From Prolixibacter sp. SD074 (GTDB lineage Bacteria > Bacteroidota > Bacteroidia > Bacteroidales > Prolixibacteraceae), in NCBI RefSeq assembly GCF_009617895.1, contig NZ_BLAW01000001.1, forward strand, positions 3,897,001 through 3,961,000: DNA of 64,000 nucleotides, in the 5' to 3' direction. Under the pieces are notes generated by a model, which did no database searches, was not told the origin of the DNA, and was given only the letters and a program-made list of their open reading frames with translations. Position numbers and translations under genes: made by a program. Shown here piece by piece: positions 19,528 to 32,020 of this stretch (its first letter is position 1; each line of letters begins with the position of its first letter).

Positions 19528-21447
19528 ATGGCATTTCAGGGAATTCATGAATATATCGACCTTTTAGAGCGAAAAGGAGAGTTAATCAGAATTAGTGGGT
19601 ACGTTAACCCGGTGTTGGAAATACCCGAAATTGTTGACAGGGTATCCAAATCACCCGAAGGGGGGAAAGCGCTGTTATTTGAAAATACCGGGACTGATTT
19701 TCCGGTTCTGATTAACGCTTTTGGTTCAAATAACCGGATGGCGCTGGCGTTGGGTGCCGATAACCTGAATGCCATTGGCGACGAAATTGAGTCGTTGTTT
19801 AAGAAACTGGTGAGCCCCAAAGCCGGTTTAATGGAAAAACTCCGGATGCTCCCCATGCTGGGGCAGATTTCTTCGTGGATGCCGAAATCCGTATCCGGAA
19901 AAGGGAAATGCCAGGAAGTTGTAATGAAAGAGCCGGATATGGGGAAGTTACCGGTACTGACCTGCTGGCCGGCCGATGGCGGTCCGTTTGTTACGTTGCC
20001 TTGTGTGGTGACCCGTGATCCGGAAACAGGCGTTCGCAATGTTGGAATGTACCGCATGCAGGTTTTTGGTCCGAATTTAACCGGAATGCACTGGCACAAA
20101 CACAAAACCGGGGCACGCCATTTCAACGAGTATAAGAAAAGGGGCGAGCGCATGCCCATTTCCGTCGTCTTGGGCGGCGACCCGGCATACACGTATGCAG
20201 CCACTGCCCCGCTACCCGATAACATCGACGAGTACCTTCTAGCGGGCTTTTTACGAAAGAAAAGAGTGGAGCTGGTAAAATGTATCACCAACGATCTGGA
20301 AATTCCCTCAAATGCCGATTTTGTTATCGAAGGATATGTAGACCCGGAAGAGGATTTTATCTGGGAAGGACCGTTTGGCGATCACACTGGATTTTATTCG
20401 CTGGCCGACTGGTACCCCAAGTTTCATGTTACCTGTATAACCCACCGGAAGGATGCCGTTTATCCGGCTACCATTGTTGGTATCCCTCCGCAGGAAGATG
20501 CGTACATCGGTCGCGCTACGGAGCGCATTTTCCTTAGCCCGATGAAGCTGACCATGATCCCGGAAATGGAAGACATGGAATTACCACCGGCGGGAGTTGC
20601 ACACAACCTGGCCATTTCGAAAATTGATAAGACATTTGCCGGACAGGCAGCGAAGGTAATGAATGCCATGTGGGGCGCCGGCCAGATGATGTTCAACAAA
20701 GTGATGATTGTGGCTGATGGCCAAACCGACATTCACAATTATCCTGAAATTGCCCGGATGGTGTCCCGGGTCGTCGATCCGGCACACGACATTTATTTCA
20801 CGCAAGGACCGATGGATGTGCTCGACCATTCTGCTTCTAAATTTGCGTACGGTTCCAAAATGGGTATCGATGCCACCCACAAGTACGAAGAGGAACTATA
20901 TAACGAACTTGATAACTACTCCGTTCCGGCGAGTTCCGTTGTTTCTGTAAAAGACATAAAAAAGGAAATTCCGGAAGTACACGATATCAATGCCGGATTG
21001 CTCGATATGGGCATTTCGTTCGTGGTCGTGTCGGTTAAGAAAAATCAACCGGGAATGGTGAAAGCGCTGGGTGAAAAGTTGACCGAAAACAAAGCATTCA
21101 AGGGAGTTAAATTCATTGCCATTGTTGATGAAGAGCTTGATATCCGTGACATGAATGCGGTGGGTTGGTATGTTTCGGGCAACATCGATCCCAAACGCGA
21201 TTCCCAAATCTTTGAAGGGGGAAGCGAAGGAGATGTTTCTCACCTGGTACTGGACGGAACACGCAAATCCGGTTCGCTCGATAATTTCAAACGCGACTGG
21301 CCCAATCCGGTGGTCTCGTCCATGGAAACCATCCGGAAAGTGGATGAAATGTGGCCCAACCTTGGATTGGGTGAATTCATCGAATCGCCATCGTTACGAT
21401 ATATTCCCATTCAGAAAGGTGACGGAGCTATTGCCGGGGAAGAATGA
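19528..21447 (+). CDS. UbiD-family decarboxylase (MqnL-like, prenylated-FMN dependent)
   Basis: 639 aa from ATG 19528 (MAFQGIHEYIDLLERKGELI); the frame is open to a TTG at 19489, which lies in the preceding terminator. UbiD enzymes decarboxylate aromatic or alpha,beta-unsaturated acids with prenylated FMN. The core EGPFGDHTGFYS, with nearby Glu and Arg residues, and the NVGMYRMQVF segment support the family. At about 640 aa it is longer than E. coli UbiD (about 500 aa) and resembles the long UbiD proteins of Epsilonproteobacteria and other futalosine-pathway organisms, so a role in menaquinone synthesis (MqnL) is plausible. A UbiA-like gene at 60.5 kb could be the partner prenyltransferase. 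The substrate is inferred, not shown. Confidence 0.85.
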   Translation: MAFQGIHEYIDLLERKGELIRISGYVNPVLEIPEIVDRVSKSPEGGKALLFENTGTDFPVLINAFGSNNRMALALGADNLNAIGDEIESLFKKLVSPKAGLMEKLRMLPMLGQISSWMPKSVSGKGKCQEVVMKEPDMGKLPVLTCWPADGGPFVTLPCVVTRDPETGVRNVGMYRMQVFGPNLTGMHWHKHKTGARHFNEYKKRGERMPISVVLGGDPAYTYAATAPLPDNIDEYLLAGFLRKKRVELVKCITNDLEIPSNADFVIEGYVDPEEDFIWEGPFGDHTGFYSLADWYPKFHVTCITHRKDAVYPATIVGIPPQEDAYIGRATERIFLSPMKLTMIPEMEDMELPPAGVAHNLAISKIDKTFAGQAAKVMNAMWGAGQMMFNKVMIVADGQTDIHNYPEIARMVSRVVDPAHDIYFTQGPMDVLDHSASKFAYGSKMGIDATHKYEEELYNELDNYSVPASSVVSVKDIKKEIPEVHDINAGLLDMGISFVVVSVKKNQPGMVKALGEKLTENKAFKGVKFIAIVDEELDIRDMNAVGWYVSGNIDPKRDSQIFEGGSEGDVSHLVLDGTRKSGSLDNFKRDWPNPVVSSMETIRKVDEMWPNLGLGEFIESPSLRYIPIQKGDGAIAGEE

Positions 21448-21468
21448 GCCGATAATCCGGGTCCAAAA

Positions 21469-22650
21469 TCATTCAATCACACCCGAACCAATTTGCTCAT
21501 CGTCGGTGTACCAGGCTACAAACTGCCCGGCTGTAATGCCGCGCTGTTCTTCTTCGAAAATAACGTAGAGGCCTTCTTCGCGCATGTACATCCGTCCTTT
21601 TTCGAGAGGCTGACGATACCGTATCCGGAAGAGAAAATCCTTTTCTTCTCCCACCGGAATTTCCAGGTCGGGTCTAATCCAGTGAGTATCTTCTTTGGGA
21701 ACAAACAGCCCGGGACGGTACAGCCCGGGATGTGATTTTCCTTCGCCCACATAAATAATGTTCCGGTTAATGTCGGTGGCCAACACGAAGAGAGGTTCAG
21801 CATAACCGCCTATATTCAATCCTTTCCGTTGCCCGATGGTATAAAACTGGGCACCGTTGTGCTCGCCGATTACTTTCCCGTTCCACGGTTTGTAAGGGAA
21901 GGCATAGCATAGTTTTTTGAAATTGTCCGGTGTTTTTTCCACTCCCTTTTTCCGGGCCATAAAGTTGGCCGGAATTTCAATCACGTTGCCCTTTTTCGGT
22001 TCCAGCTTTTGCTGAAGAAAAACGGGCAAGTCCACTTTTCCCACAAAGCAGATTCCCTGTGAATCCTTTCGTTCGGCAGTTATCAATCCCTGTTCACGGG
22101 CAATTTCACGCACATCAGGCTTCAGCAAATGGCCTATCGGGAATATGGACTTAGCCAGTTGTTCCTGGTTGAGCTGACACAGGAAATAACTCTGGTCCTT
22201 GTTTGGGTCGGAACCGGCCAGCAAGCGATAGTATGTTTTTCCATCCTTCACTACCTCGGCTTTCCGGCAATAATGTCCGGTGGCCACGTAGTCGGCACCC
22301 AGTTCCATAGCCTTTTCCATGAACATGTCGAACTTGATTTCGCGATTGCAGAGCACGTCCGGGTTGGGCGTATGCCCTTTCCCGTACTCCTCGAACATAT
22401 AATCGACTACCCTTTTCCGGTAGAAATCCGACAAATCGACTACGTGGAAGGGGATATCCAGCTTTTTGGCAATCATCTCTGCAAAGGTGATATCATCCTC
22501 CCAGGTACAACTCGCCGTAAGGGTTCCGGTGCGTTCTTTCCAGTTAATCATGAACACACCAATCACTTCATAACCTTGCTGCTTGAGCAGGTATGCGGCA
22601 ACGCTCGAATCGACGCCGCCCGATAATCCGACTACAACTTTTTCCTTCAT
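21469..22650 (-). CDS. mnmA: tRNA-specific 2-thiouridylase MnmA
   Basis: 393 aa. It thiolates U34 of Lys, Glu and Gln tRNAs. An N-terminal PP-loop (GLSGGVDSS) adenylates the uridine. The two catalytic cysteines are in NPDVLCNREIKF and DSQGICFVG. Complete through the C-terminal beta-barrel (GEEQRGITAGQFVAWY-like). It converges with the UbiD gene: the stops are 21 bp apart. Confidence 0.96.
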   Translation of the reverse strand: MKEKVVVGLSGGVDSSVAAYLLKQQGYEVIGVFMINWKERTGTLTASCTWEDDITFAEMIAKKLDIPFHVVDLSDFYRKRVVDYMFEEYGKGHTPNPDVLCNREIKFDMFMEKAMELGADYVATGHYCRKAEVVKDGKTYYRLLAGSDPNKDQSYFLCQLNQEQLAKSIFPIGHLLKPDVREIAREQGLITAERKDSQGICFVGKVDLPVFLQQKLEPKKGNVIEIPANFMARKKGVEKTPDNFKKLCYAFPYKPWNGKVIGEHNGAQFYTIGQRKGLNIGGYAEPLFVLATDINRNIIYVGEGKSHPGLYRPGLFVPKEDTHWIRPDLEIPVGEEKDFLFRIRYRQPLEKGRMYMREEGLYVIFEEEQRGITAGQFVAWYTDDEQIGSGVIE

Positions 22651-22729
22651 GCGTAATAAAAATCAGCGCAAAGGTATTCTTTTTAAAAGAATTGACAACG
22701 AATGAATGGGGAGGCGTTGAGCGCTTAAC

Positions 22730-23737
22730 CTAGATATAATCGATGATGTGGTGATGGCAATTGGTGCAGTTCCCTTTTTTATCGAGTCCGGAAATCTCGG
22801 TGTAGTAACCTGATCGGTCGATGACCCGCTGGTGGCATTTACTGCAGAAAGTAGAGCTGCGGCGGTCATCCCCTACATTTCCCAAGTAAACGTAATTCAA
22901 ATGCCGCACAGCGATTTCAAATAAATCGAGTAGCGTATTCACCGGTGTGGCTGCAATGTTCTGTTTGAAAGCAGGGAAATAGCGGGATAGATGCAGTGGC
23001 GTATCTTTTCCGGTTTCCCCGGCTATCCAGCGAACCATCTCTTCAAATTCATCAAAGTCATCGTTCATCCCGGGAATGACCAGGTTGGTCAGCTCCAGAT
23101 GGCTCTCAGATTGCGCAATGATGCGGATGCTGTTCTTCACGGGTTCCAGTCTGGCACGCGTCATTTTGTGATAAAAGTTCTCCGAAAAGGCTTTCAGATC
23201 GACATTGAAAGCGTCGATATAGGGCAGAAGCCTTAACAGAGGAGCCTTGTTGATGTAGCCATTGGTCACCATCACGGTTTTCAAACGCGTATTCAGCGCC
23301 CGTTTGGAAATTTCGTACATGTATTCATAAGCAATACCGGGTTCGCTGTAGGTAAAAGCAATTCCGAGGTTGTCCTCATCGCTTAGCGCAATCTGTACCA
23401 ACTCTTCGGTTGAAAATAATTTAAAGTTGTCAAATTCGTCGGGCGATACCTGCGAGATACGGTAGTTCTGGCAAAACGAACACTTCAGGTTACAGCCAAT
23501 GGTGCCAATGGAGAGGATTTTACTTCCGGGATAGAAGTGATAGAGCGGCTTCTTCTCGATAGGGTCGGAACCGTATGCGGCTACCTTCTCAAAAATTTCG
23601 GTATACAAGTCTCCGCCCACATTTTTCCGAACCCGGCAGGCCCCGCGTTTCCCTTCATTTATGATGCAGTAGTGTGGGCATAACTTACACCGGACAATGT
23701 TCTGGCCCGCCCTTTCGTAATACAACGCATTCTTCAT
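22730..23737 (-). CDS. amrS: AmrS-type radical SAM enzyme (AmmeMemoRadiSam system)
   Basis: 335 aa. It resembles pyruvate formate-lyase activating enzyme but is longer. The radical SAM motif is CNLKCSFC (CxxxCxxC) near residue 82. An N-terminal segment CKLCPHYCIINEGKRGACRVR and a C-terminal CxxC..CxxCH segment may bind metal. The family occurs with the AMMECR1 and Memo proteins; neither is in this window. The biochemical role is not established to my knowledge. It is transcribed divergently from hydE across a 169-bp shared upstream region. Confidence 0.85.
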   Translation of the reverse strand: MKNALYYERAGQNIVRCKLCPHYCIINEGKRGACRVRKNVGGDLYTEIFEKVAAYGSDPIEKKPLYHFYPGSKILSIGTIGCNLKCSFCQNYRISQVSPDEFDNFKLFSTEELVQIALSDEDNLGIAFTYSEPGIAYEYMYEISKRALNTRLKTVMVTNGYINKAPLLRLLPYIDAFNVDLKAFSENFYHKMTRARLEPVKNSIRIIAQSESHLELTNLVIPGMNDDFDEFEEMVRWIAGETGKDTPLHLSRYFPAFKQNIAATPVNTLLDLFEIAVRHLNYVYLGNVGDDRRSSTFCSKCHQRVIDRSGYYTEISGLDKKGNCTNCHHHIIDYI

Positions 23738-23906
23738 GGGGGATGAATATTGTGTTCGTCACTTATCATCAACAATTCAGATTGGCTGGTAGTTCAATCG
23801 GTCTTCCTGTAAAGAAACAGGCAGACTATCAAAATTTGGGCGAAGTTGCCGGAAGAAAATCATATCTTACTATGAAAGATTATGGTATTTTTACCGCACC
23901 GTAACC

Positions 23907-25001
23907 ATGAATGATATCGATAACATATTAGCACAGTCCGGTTTTTCCCGTGAGGAAATCATCCGCCTGCTTTCGCTGGAAGGAGAGGCGAAGATGAACC
24001 TTTTCAGGAAAGCTGCCGAAGTGAAAGCTGAACACACCGGGCATGAAGTTTACTTTCGCGGCTTGGTGGAGTTTTCAAACGTATGCGATAAAAACTGCTA
24101 CTATTGCGGCATCCGGAAGGATAATGACGGGGTGCATCGCTACAACCTTTCCGATGAGGACATTCTGACAGCGGCCCGTTTTGCCTGGGAGAATCGCTAC
24201 GGTTCGTTGGTGTTACAATCGGGAGAATTAGCCTCACCTGCGTTTGCCAACCGGGTAGAAAACCTGTTGCGCGAAATCAAGCGGTTGAGCAATGGCGAGC
24301 TTGGCATCACCATATCGCTGGGCGAACAATCGCCCGAAGTGTACCGCCGCTGGTTCGAAGCTGGCGCACACCGCTATCTGCTGCGCATCGAGTCATCAAC
24401 TCCGGAACTGTACCGACGAATCCATCCAAACGATTCATTACATGATTTTGATACTCGTTTAGCCTGCCTGCAGTCGCTGCAGGAAACCGGTTACCAGACC
24501 GGCACCGGTGTGATGATTGGCCTGCCTTTTCAAACCCTCGAAAATCTGGCCGATGACCTGCTCTTTTTTAAAACTTTCGATATCGACATGGTAGGCATGG
24601 GGCCGTATCTCGAGCATGCCGAAACGCCTCTGTATGCATTTCGCGATACATTGATGCCATTGCAACACCGCTTTGAGCTTTCGCTGAAAATGATTGCCGT
24701 TTTGCGATTGCTCATGCCCGACATCAACATTGCGGCGGCAACAGCGTTGCAGGCCATCGATCCGCTGGGGCGTGAAAAAGCTGTGAAAGTGGGTGCCAAT
24801 GTGATTATGCCCAATATTACCCCCGGCATGTATCGCAACGATTACGCACTTTACCAGAACAAGCCCTGTGTTGGGGAGGAACCGGAACAGTGCAAAGGGT
24901 GCCTGGATGCCCGCATTGCGCTGGCCGAAGGAGTGATTGGCTATGGCAAGTGGGGCGATTCACTTCATTTTCAAAAGCGGATGAAGGTTTCCTCCCGGTA
25001 G
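23907..25001 (+). CDS. hydE: [FeFe]-hydrogenase maturase HydE (radical SAM)
   Basis: 364 aa. It acts in assembly of the [2Fe] subcluster of the H-cluster together with HydG and HydF. The SAM-cluster motif is CDKNCYYCGIRKDN near residue 53. The C-terminal CVGEEPEQCKGC (C-x7-C-x2-C) matches the extra FeS site of HydE. The full length is normal. It stands alone, about 9 kb from hydG and the hydrogenase genes; hydF is not in the window. Confidence 0.93.
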   Translation: MNDIDNILAQSGFSREEIIRLLSLEGEAKMNLFRKAAEVKAEHTGHEVYFRGLVEFSNVCDKNCYYCGIRKDNDGVHRYNLSDEDILTAARFAWENRYGSLVLQSGELASPAFANRVENLLREIKRLSNGELGITISLGEQSPEVYRRWFEAGAHRYLLRIESSTPELYRRIHPNDSLHDFDTRLACLQSLQETGYQTGTGVMIGLPFQTLENLADDLLFFKTFDIDMVGMGPYLEHAETPLYAFRDTLMPLQHRFELSLKMIAVLRLLMPDINIAAATALQAIDPLGREKAVKVGANVIMPNITPGMYRNDYALYQNKPCVGEEPEQCKGCLDARIALAEGVIGYGKWGDSLHFQKRMKVSSR

Positions 25002-25081
25002 TACTTTACATTTTTTCCGTACAACAATTCTCCTGTCCATGCCACCGCGTGGTGTGGCGAACTGTGGAAAGGTTATCGATG

Positions 25082-25121
25082 TGTGGAATTTAATTCCACA
25101 AAGTGTGGAATCTGTCCCACA
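25082..25121. promoter_or_regulatory. nested palindromes, possible operator
   Basis: In the 301-bp gap between hydE and the lipoprotein gene there is a 19-bp perfect palindrome TGTGGAATTTAATTCCACA (25082-25100, 9-base arms). It is followed by a weaker copy, TGTGGAATCTGTCCCACA, at 25104-25121. Another ctgtggaaa lies at about 25062. It could be a regulator site or an RNA hairpin. There is no T-run behind it, so it is not an obvious terminator. Confidence 0.4.
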
Positions 25122-25302
25122 ACCCTTATAGAACTTGCCGAGCCGGTATTTTCCCGAATAATATTTATTAGTCTATTCCCGGTTGATTTCTAATTGCTTA
25201 TGTCGGGTTGTTCAGGTAGGGAAATATCGCTGAAAGTTTTGGCATAATATTCCCTTATTAGTTAACAGGTGATTTGATATTAATTATTGGACGAAAACGA
25301 AA

Positions 25303-26184
25303 GTGAATAAAGAAATGAGGAAGCTAGTTATTATTTTGCTCGTGTTGCCTTTTTTTACGGCATGTAATCAAAAGGAATTAAAAAAGTTGAAGGAAGAAAA
25401 TGCACAACTGACCCAAATAGCGCAGAAGCGTGATTCCACCATCAACGATTTTGTTGAATCGTTTCAGGCCATTGCTGCCAACCTCGATTCAATTAAGGTA
25501 AAAGAGAAATTGATTTCGGTACAGGCTGCGGGAGAACAGACTGCTGATTCAAAAACGCAGGTGTTGAATGATTTGAATTTGGTGAAAAGCCAGCTGAATA
25601 AGAATAAAGCTGATTTGGCCGATTTGAACAATAAACTGAAAAATAGTTGGTACCGCAATTCAAAACTGAAGAAATTGACTGAAAGTCTGCAGAGACAGAT
25701 TCAGGAAAAAGAGGAGTCGGTTGCTAACCTGACATCTCAGGTTGCTGCTCTGAACGGAAAAGTGGATAACCTGAATGGACAGGTTGCCGAGTTGAATGAT
25801 ACAGTTCAATCGCTCTCTGCAGAAAATCAGTTGAAAGGAAAATTACTGAACGAAAAGACAGATAGACTTCATACCGCTTACTACGTAACCGGTACGACAA
25901 AGGAGCTGAGGGATCAGCATGTTATTTCAGCCACAGGAGGCTTACTGGGAATTGGAAGGACAAACAAGTTAAACGACCAAATCGATCCGTCGAAATTTAC
26001 GGCCATCGATATCACCAAGACGACAACGATTCCGGTGAATGGGAGAAAAATCAACATGGTAACAGCACACCCGGCTGACTCGTACAAAATCGAGCAAAAG
26101 GACAACGAAGTTGAAGCCATCACGATTACAAACCCTGAAGAATTCTGGAAAGCTTCCAGGTATTTGGTCGTGGCTGAAAGATAA
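25303..26184 (+). CDS. coiled-coil lipoprotein of unknown function
   Basis: 293 aa; translation may begin at the second Met (25315). The signal peptide RKLVIILLVLPFFTAC ends in a lipobox (FFTAC), so the mature protein is probably lipid-anchored. Residues about 22-190 are a heptad-rich coiled coil with repeats such as VANLTSQVAALNGKVDNLNG. The C-terminal about 100 residues form a small globular domain containing GLLGIGRTNKLND. I do not recognise a named family beyond similar Bacteroidota lipoproteins. It has its own strong terminator. Confidence 0.8.
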   Translation: MNKEMRKLVIILLVLPFFTACNQKELKKLKEENAQLTQIAQKRDSTINDFVESFQAIAANLDSIKVKEKLISVQAAGEQTADSKTQVLNDLNLVKSQLNKNKADLADLNNKLKNSWYRNSKLKKLTESLQRQIQEKEESVANLTSQVAALNGKVDNLNGQVAELNDTVQSLSAENQLKGKLLNEKTDRLHTAYYVTGTTKELRDQHVISATGGLLGIGRTNKLNDQIDPSKFTAIDITKTTTIPVNGRKINMVTAHPADSYKIEQKDNEVEAITITNPEEFWKASRYLVVAER

Positions 26185-26209
26185 TTATTAGGTTTTAAGA
26201 TTGGTTCTC

Positions 26210-26241
26210 AAAAGAGCATCCCGCCCGGGATGCTCTTTTAG
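26210..26241 (+). terminator. strong intrinsic terminator
   Basis: aaaagagcatcccg / cgggatgctctttt form a perfect stem with a very small loop, 26 bp after the lipoprotein stop, followed by tagttt. Confidence 0.9.
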
Positions 26242-26372
26242 TTTGTAGCCGGTAACAAAAAAAACGTTGCCCAGCTCTAGTCAATTTCCGAGGGGGCAGA
26301 TTACCACGCCGTGTAATTAACCAACCAAGCGGATTGGAAAGGGAATTTTTATATCGTAAAGCTTTAGAATGC

Positions 26373-27452
26373 CTATGGCATTTTATAGACCAATGAATTA
26401 ATATTCATTCCAGCCCCAACAGAAGCAAACACCAGTATGTTTCCATTTGTCACCTTCTGATCAGTCAATTGGTTATCAAGTAGCAAACTAAGCAAAGTAG
26501 GAATCGTTGCCACCGAACTATTTCCGAGTTCGGCTATGGTCATTGGCATAATATGTTTAGGAATTTCTTTTTTATTATAGAGCTTGAACAAGCCTGTCAG
26601 TATGGCATCGTCCATTTTGGCATTCGCCTGATGTATCAATACTTTATCTATCTGTTCCAATTCTATTTTTGCTTTTTCAAGGGCTTCTTTTACAACCATC
26701 GGAACCGTATTTAATGCATATTCATACAATTTACGCCCATGCATTTTTAAAAATAATTCATTCCCTTGATAATCCGGGTTGTTCGATTTGCCCATCCGAA
26801 GCAGGAAAGCATGATTTAACATATCTGATCGGGAAGCGTGGGAGAGAATTCCAACAGGCTCATCACTCTCAATCGCTTCCAGAATGGTCGCGCCGGCACC
26901 GTCAGAATAAATCATACTATCTCTGTCGTATGGGTCGGATATGCGTGAGAGGGTTTCCGCCCCTATTATTAACGCCCTTTTTGCATCACCGGATCGAAGG
27001 AAATAATCTGCCTGTATCATACCCATGAGCCATCCGGGACAACCAAAAGGCACATCAAATGCGATGGTTTTTGGGTTTTCGATACCTAATTTATTTTTAA
27101 CCCGGGCTGCCAGGCTGGGAAGCAGGTCTGACTTTCGATTATTATTTTGTACATCCCCGAAATTATGTGCGACAATAATATAATCAAGGCTTTCTTTATT
27201 AACCCCTGAATTTAGGATAGCATCTTTTGCTGCAAAAGATGCTATATCAGAAGCTTGCAGGTCGTCAGTAACATACCTTCGTTCTCTGATCCCAGTTATT
27301 TTCTCAAATTTTTTTATTATTTCTTCATTCGGGGTATTTATTTTATTCCCATCAGAATCATAAAATTCATTATGCAGAAAATCTTCATTTAATACTCTTT
27401 TTTCAGGGATATAATATCCTGAACCTTTAATAACAGAATATCGCTTTTTCAT
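26373..27452 (-). CDS. 3-oxoacyl-ACP synthase III family protein (FabH-like)
   Basis: 359 aa from the ATG at 27452 (MKKRYSVIKGSGYYIPEKR); the frame is open further upstream but without family similarity. Thiolase-fold condensing enzyme: nucleophile Cys in VPFGCPGW, His in LIHQANAKMD and Asn in ELGNSSVATIPTLL form the Cys-His-Asn triad of FabH-type enzymes. It is distinct from housekeeping FabH and belongs to a version common in Bacteroidota; the substrate is unknown. The gene is clearly more AT-rich than its surroundings, has no co-directional partner and abuts the remains of a PLP-enzyme gene, which suggests arrival by transfer or rearrangement. Confidence 0.87.
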   Translation of the reverse strand: MKKRYSVIKGSGYYIPEKRVLNEDFLHNEFYDSDGNKINTPNEEIIKKFEKITGIRERRYVTDDLQASDIASFAAKDAILNSGVNKESLDYIIVAHNFGDVQNNNRKSDLLPSLAARVKNKLGIENPKTIAFDVPFGCPGWLMGMIQADYFLRSGDAKRALIIGAETLSRISDPYDRDSMIYSDGAGATILEAIESDEPVGILSHASRSDMLNHAFLLRMGKSNNPDYQGNELFLKMHGRKLYEYALNTVPMVVKEALEKAKIELEQIDKVLIHQANAKMDDAILTGLFKLYNKKEIPKHIMPMTIAELGNSSVATIPTLLSLLLDNQLTDQKVTNGNILVFASVGAGMNINSLVYKMP

Positions 27453-27550
27453 TCGTTGGTAATTATAATGCCACGTCAACAAAATTAATTCGTGGGGAGT
27501 AAAACTACAATATATCTTCATATTAATTCGCTCTTGGAAGCATATTTGTA

Positions 27551-27748
27551 ATTTATCCGGATCTTGGGGACAGCCCGGGGGCAACACGATAATTATTCAC
27601 CCGTCATCAACGATATACTGCGATCTTTCGGAGGAAATGGAGGAAGCGTTTAAGATACCGGATACAAATGCTGCGCCTGGGGGTTGGACCGGAAGATGTT
27701 GAGGATATGAAAGAAGACATTCAGCAGGCGTTGGATAAATTAACGTAA
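27551..27748 (+). pseudogene. C-terminal remnant of a Cys/Met-metabolism PLP enzyme
   Basis: Three short stretches in successive frames spell the end of an O-acetylhomoserine sulfhydrylase / cystathionine gamma-synthase type protein. They are LGDSPGAT, then NTIIIHPSSTIYCDLSEEMEEA, then MLRLGVGPEDVEDMKEDI and QQALDKLT-stop (TAA at 27746). In intact enzymes these form one run (LGD.., IHPAST.., LRLSVGLEDVEDLIADLEQAL). At least two frameshifts and loss of the whole 5' part mark it as a decayed fragment. Confidence 0.75.
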
Positions 27749-27819
27749 AAATTCGACAGAAAGACCAGCGGCGAAATGTTGCCACTTTAATACTACCTTT
27801 GCCTCCATAAATCATAGCG

Positions 27820-28527
27820 ATGCAGGAAAACAGACCTCAGTTTAAACGGCCTTCAAAGAAACACGAACCCAAGGGATTAACCATTCTTTATGAGGATCGG
27901 GATATTTTGGTAGTCAATAAGATGAATGGTTTGCTCACGATGAGTACCGCCAGGGAAAAGGAGAATACCGCTTATTTTCTGCTGACCGACTATGTGAAAA
28001 AAGGAAATCCCCGCTCTAAGAGCCGGATATTTATTGTACATCGGCTGGACAGGGAAACCTCCGGAGTATTGGTTTTTGCGAAGAGTGAACCCGCCAAACG
28101 GTATTTACAGGATAACTGGGCAACGTTTCATAAAACGTATTACGCGGTTGTTCACGGTCAGCTGGCCGAAAAAGAAGGCATCATTACCTCTTATTTGGTG
28201 GAGAACCAGTTGCACCGGATGTACTCCATCAATAATCCCGAAAAGGGAAAGTTTTCGAAAACCGGTTACCGGGTCGTCAGGGAATCGGACCAGCTTAGCT
28301 TGCTGGAAATCGATCTTTTTACCGGAACGAAGAACCAGATCAGGGTCCAGTTTTCGGAAGAGGGACATCCGGTGGCCGGCGATAAAATGTACGGAGTAAA
28401 AGATCGAGGCGTCAAACGACTGGCGCTCCATTCGGCTTCCTTAAAGCTGACCCACCCATTTACGAAAGAAACCATGGTTTTTGAGACGGATATTCCGGCC
28501 TACTTCAAAGTGTTATTGAAGCATTAG
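27820..28527 (+). CDS. RluA-family RNA pseudouridine synthase
   Basis: 235 aa. The catalytic motif IVHRLDRETSGVLVFAKS holds the essential Asp. TGYRVVRES and GTKNQIRVQFSEEGHPVAGD follow as in the family. There is no S4 domain at the N-terminus, so it is of the short RluA/RluC-like type. The rRNA or tRNA site modified cannot be deduced. A lone gene. Confidence 0.88.
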   Translation: MQENRPQFKRPSKKHEPKGLTILYEDRDILVVNKMNGLLTMSTAREKENTAYFLLTDYVKKGNPRSKSRIFIVHRLDRETSGVLVFAKSEPAKRYLQDNWATFHKTYYAVVHGQLAEKEGIITSYLVENQLHRMYSINNPEKGKFSKTGYRVVRESDQLSLLEIDLFTGTKNQIRVQFSEEGHPVAGDKMYGVKDRGVKRLALHSASLKLTHPFTKETMVFETDIPAYFKVLLKH

Positions 28528-28724
28528 GTCTTTCATGAGGTAGAAGGTATTTCTCCCAAACTATCGTTTCACTATTTCCTCGTTAACTTTCACTCTATTC
28601 AGGACTTTTATCTGGACGCTACCGGGAATACCGAGCGAGACTTGAAACATTCCTTGTTCTCTTCCTAAATCTTTCAATGAAAGGAGAAGTTGTATCTCAT
28701 TCGATGTGGAGAAATTTTGACTAA

Positions 28725-32012
<3,288 letters not shown>

Positions 32013-32020
32013 ATCACGGT

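Noticed and set aside
27597-27815. Minus-strand 72-residue open frame
   Set aside because: It is the antisense of the PLP-enzyme remnant and has no features of its own.
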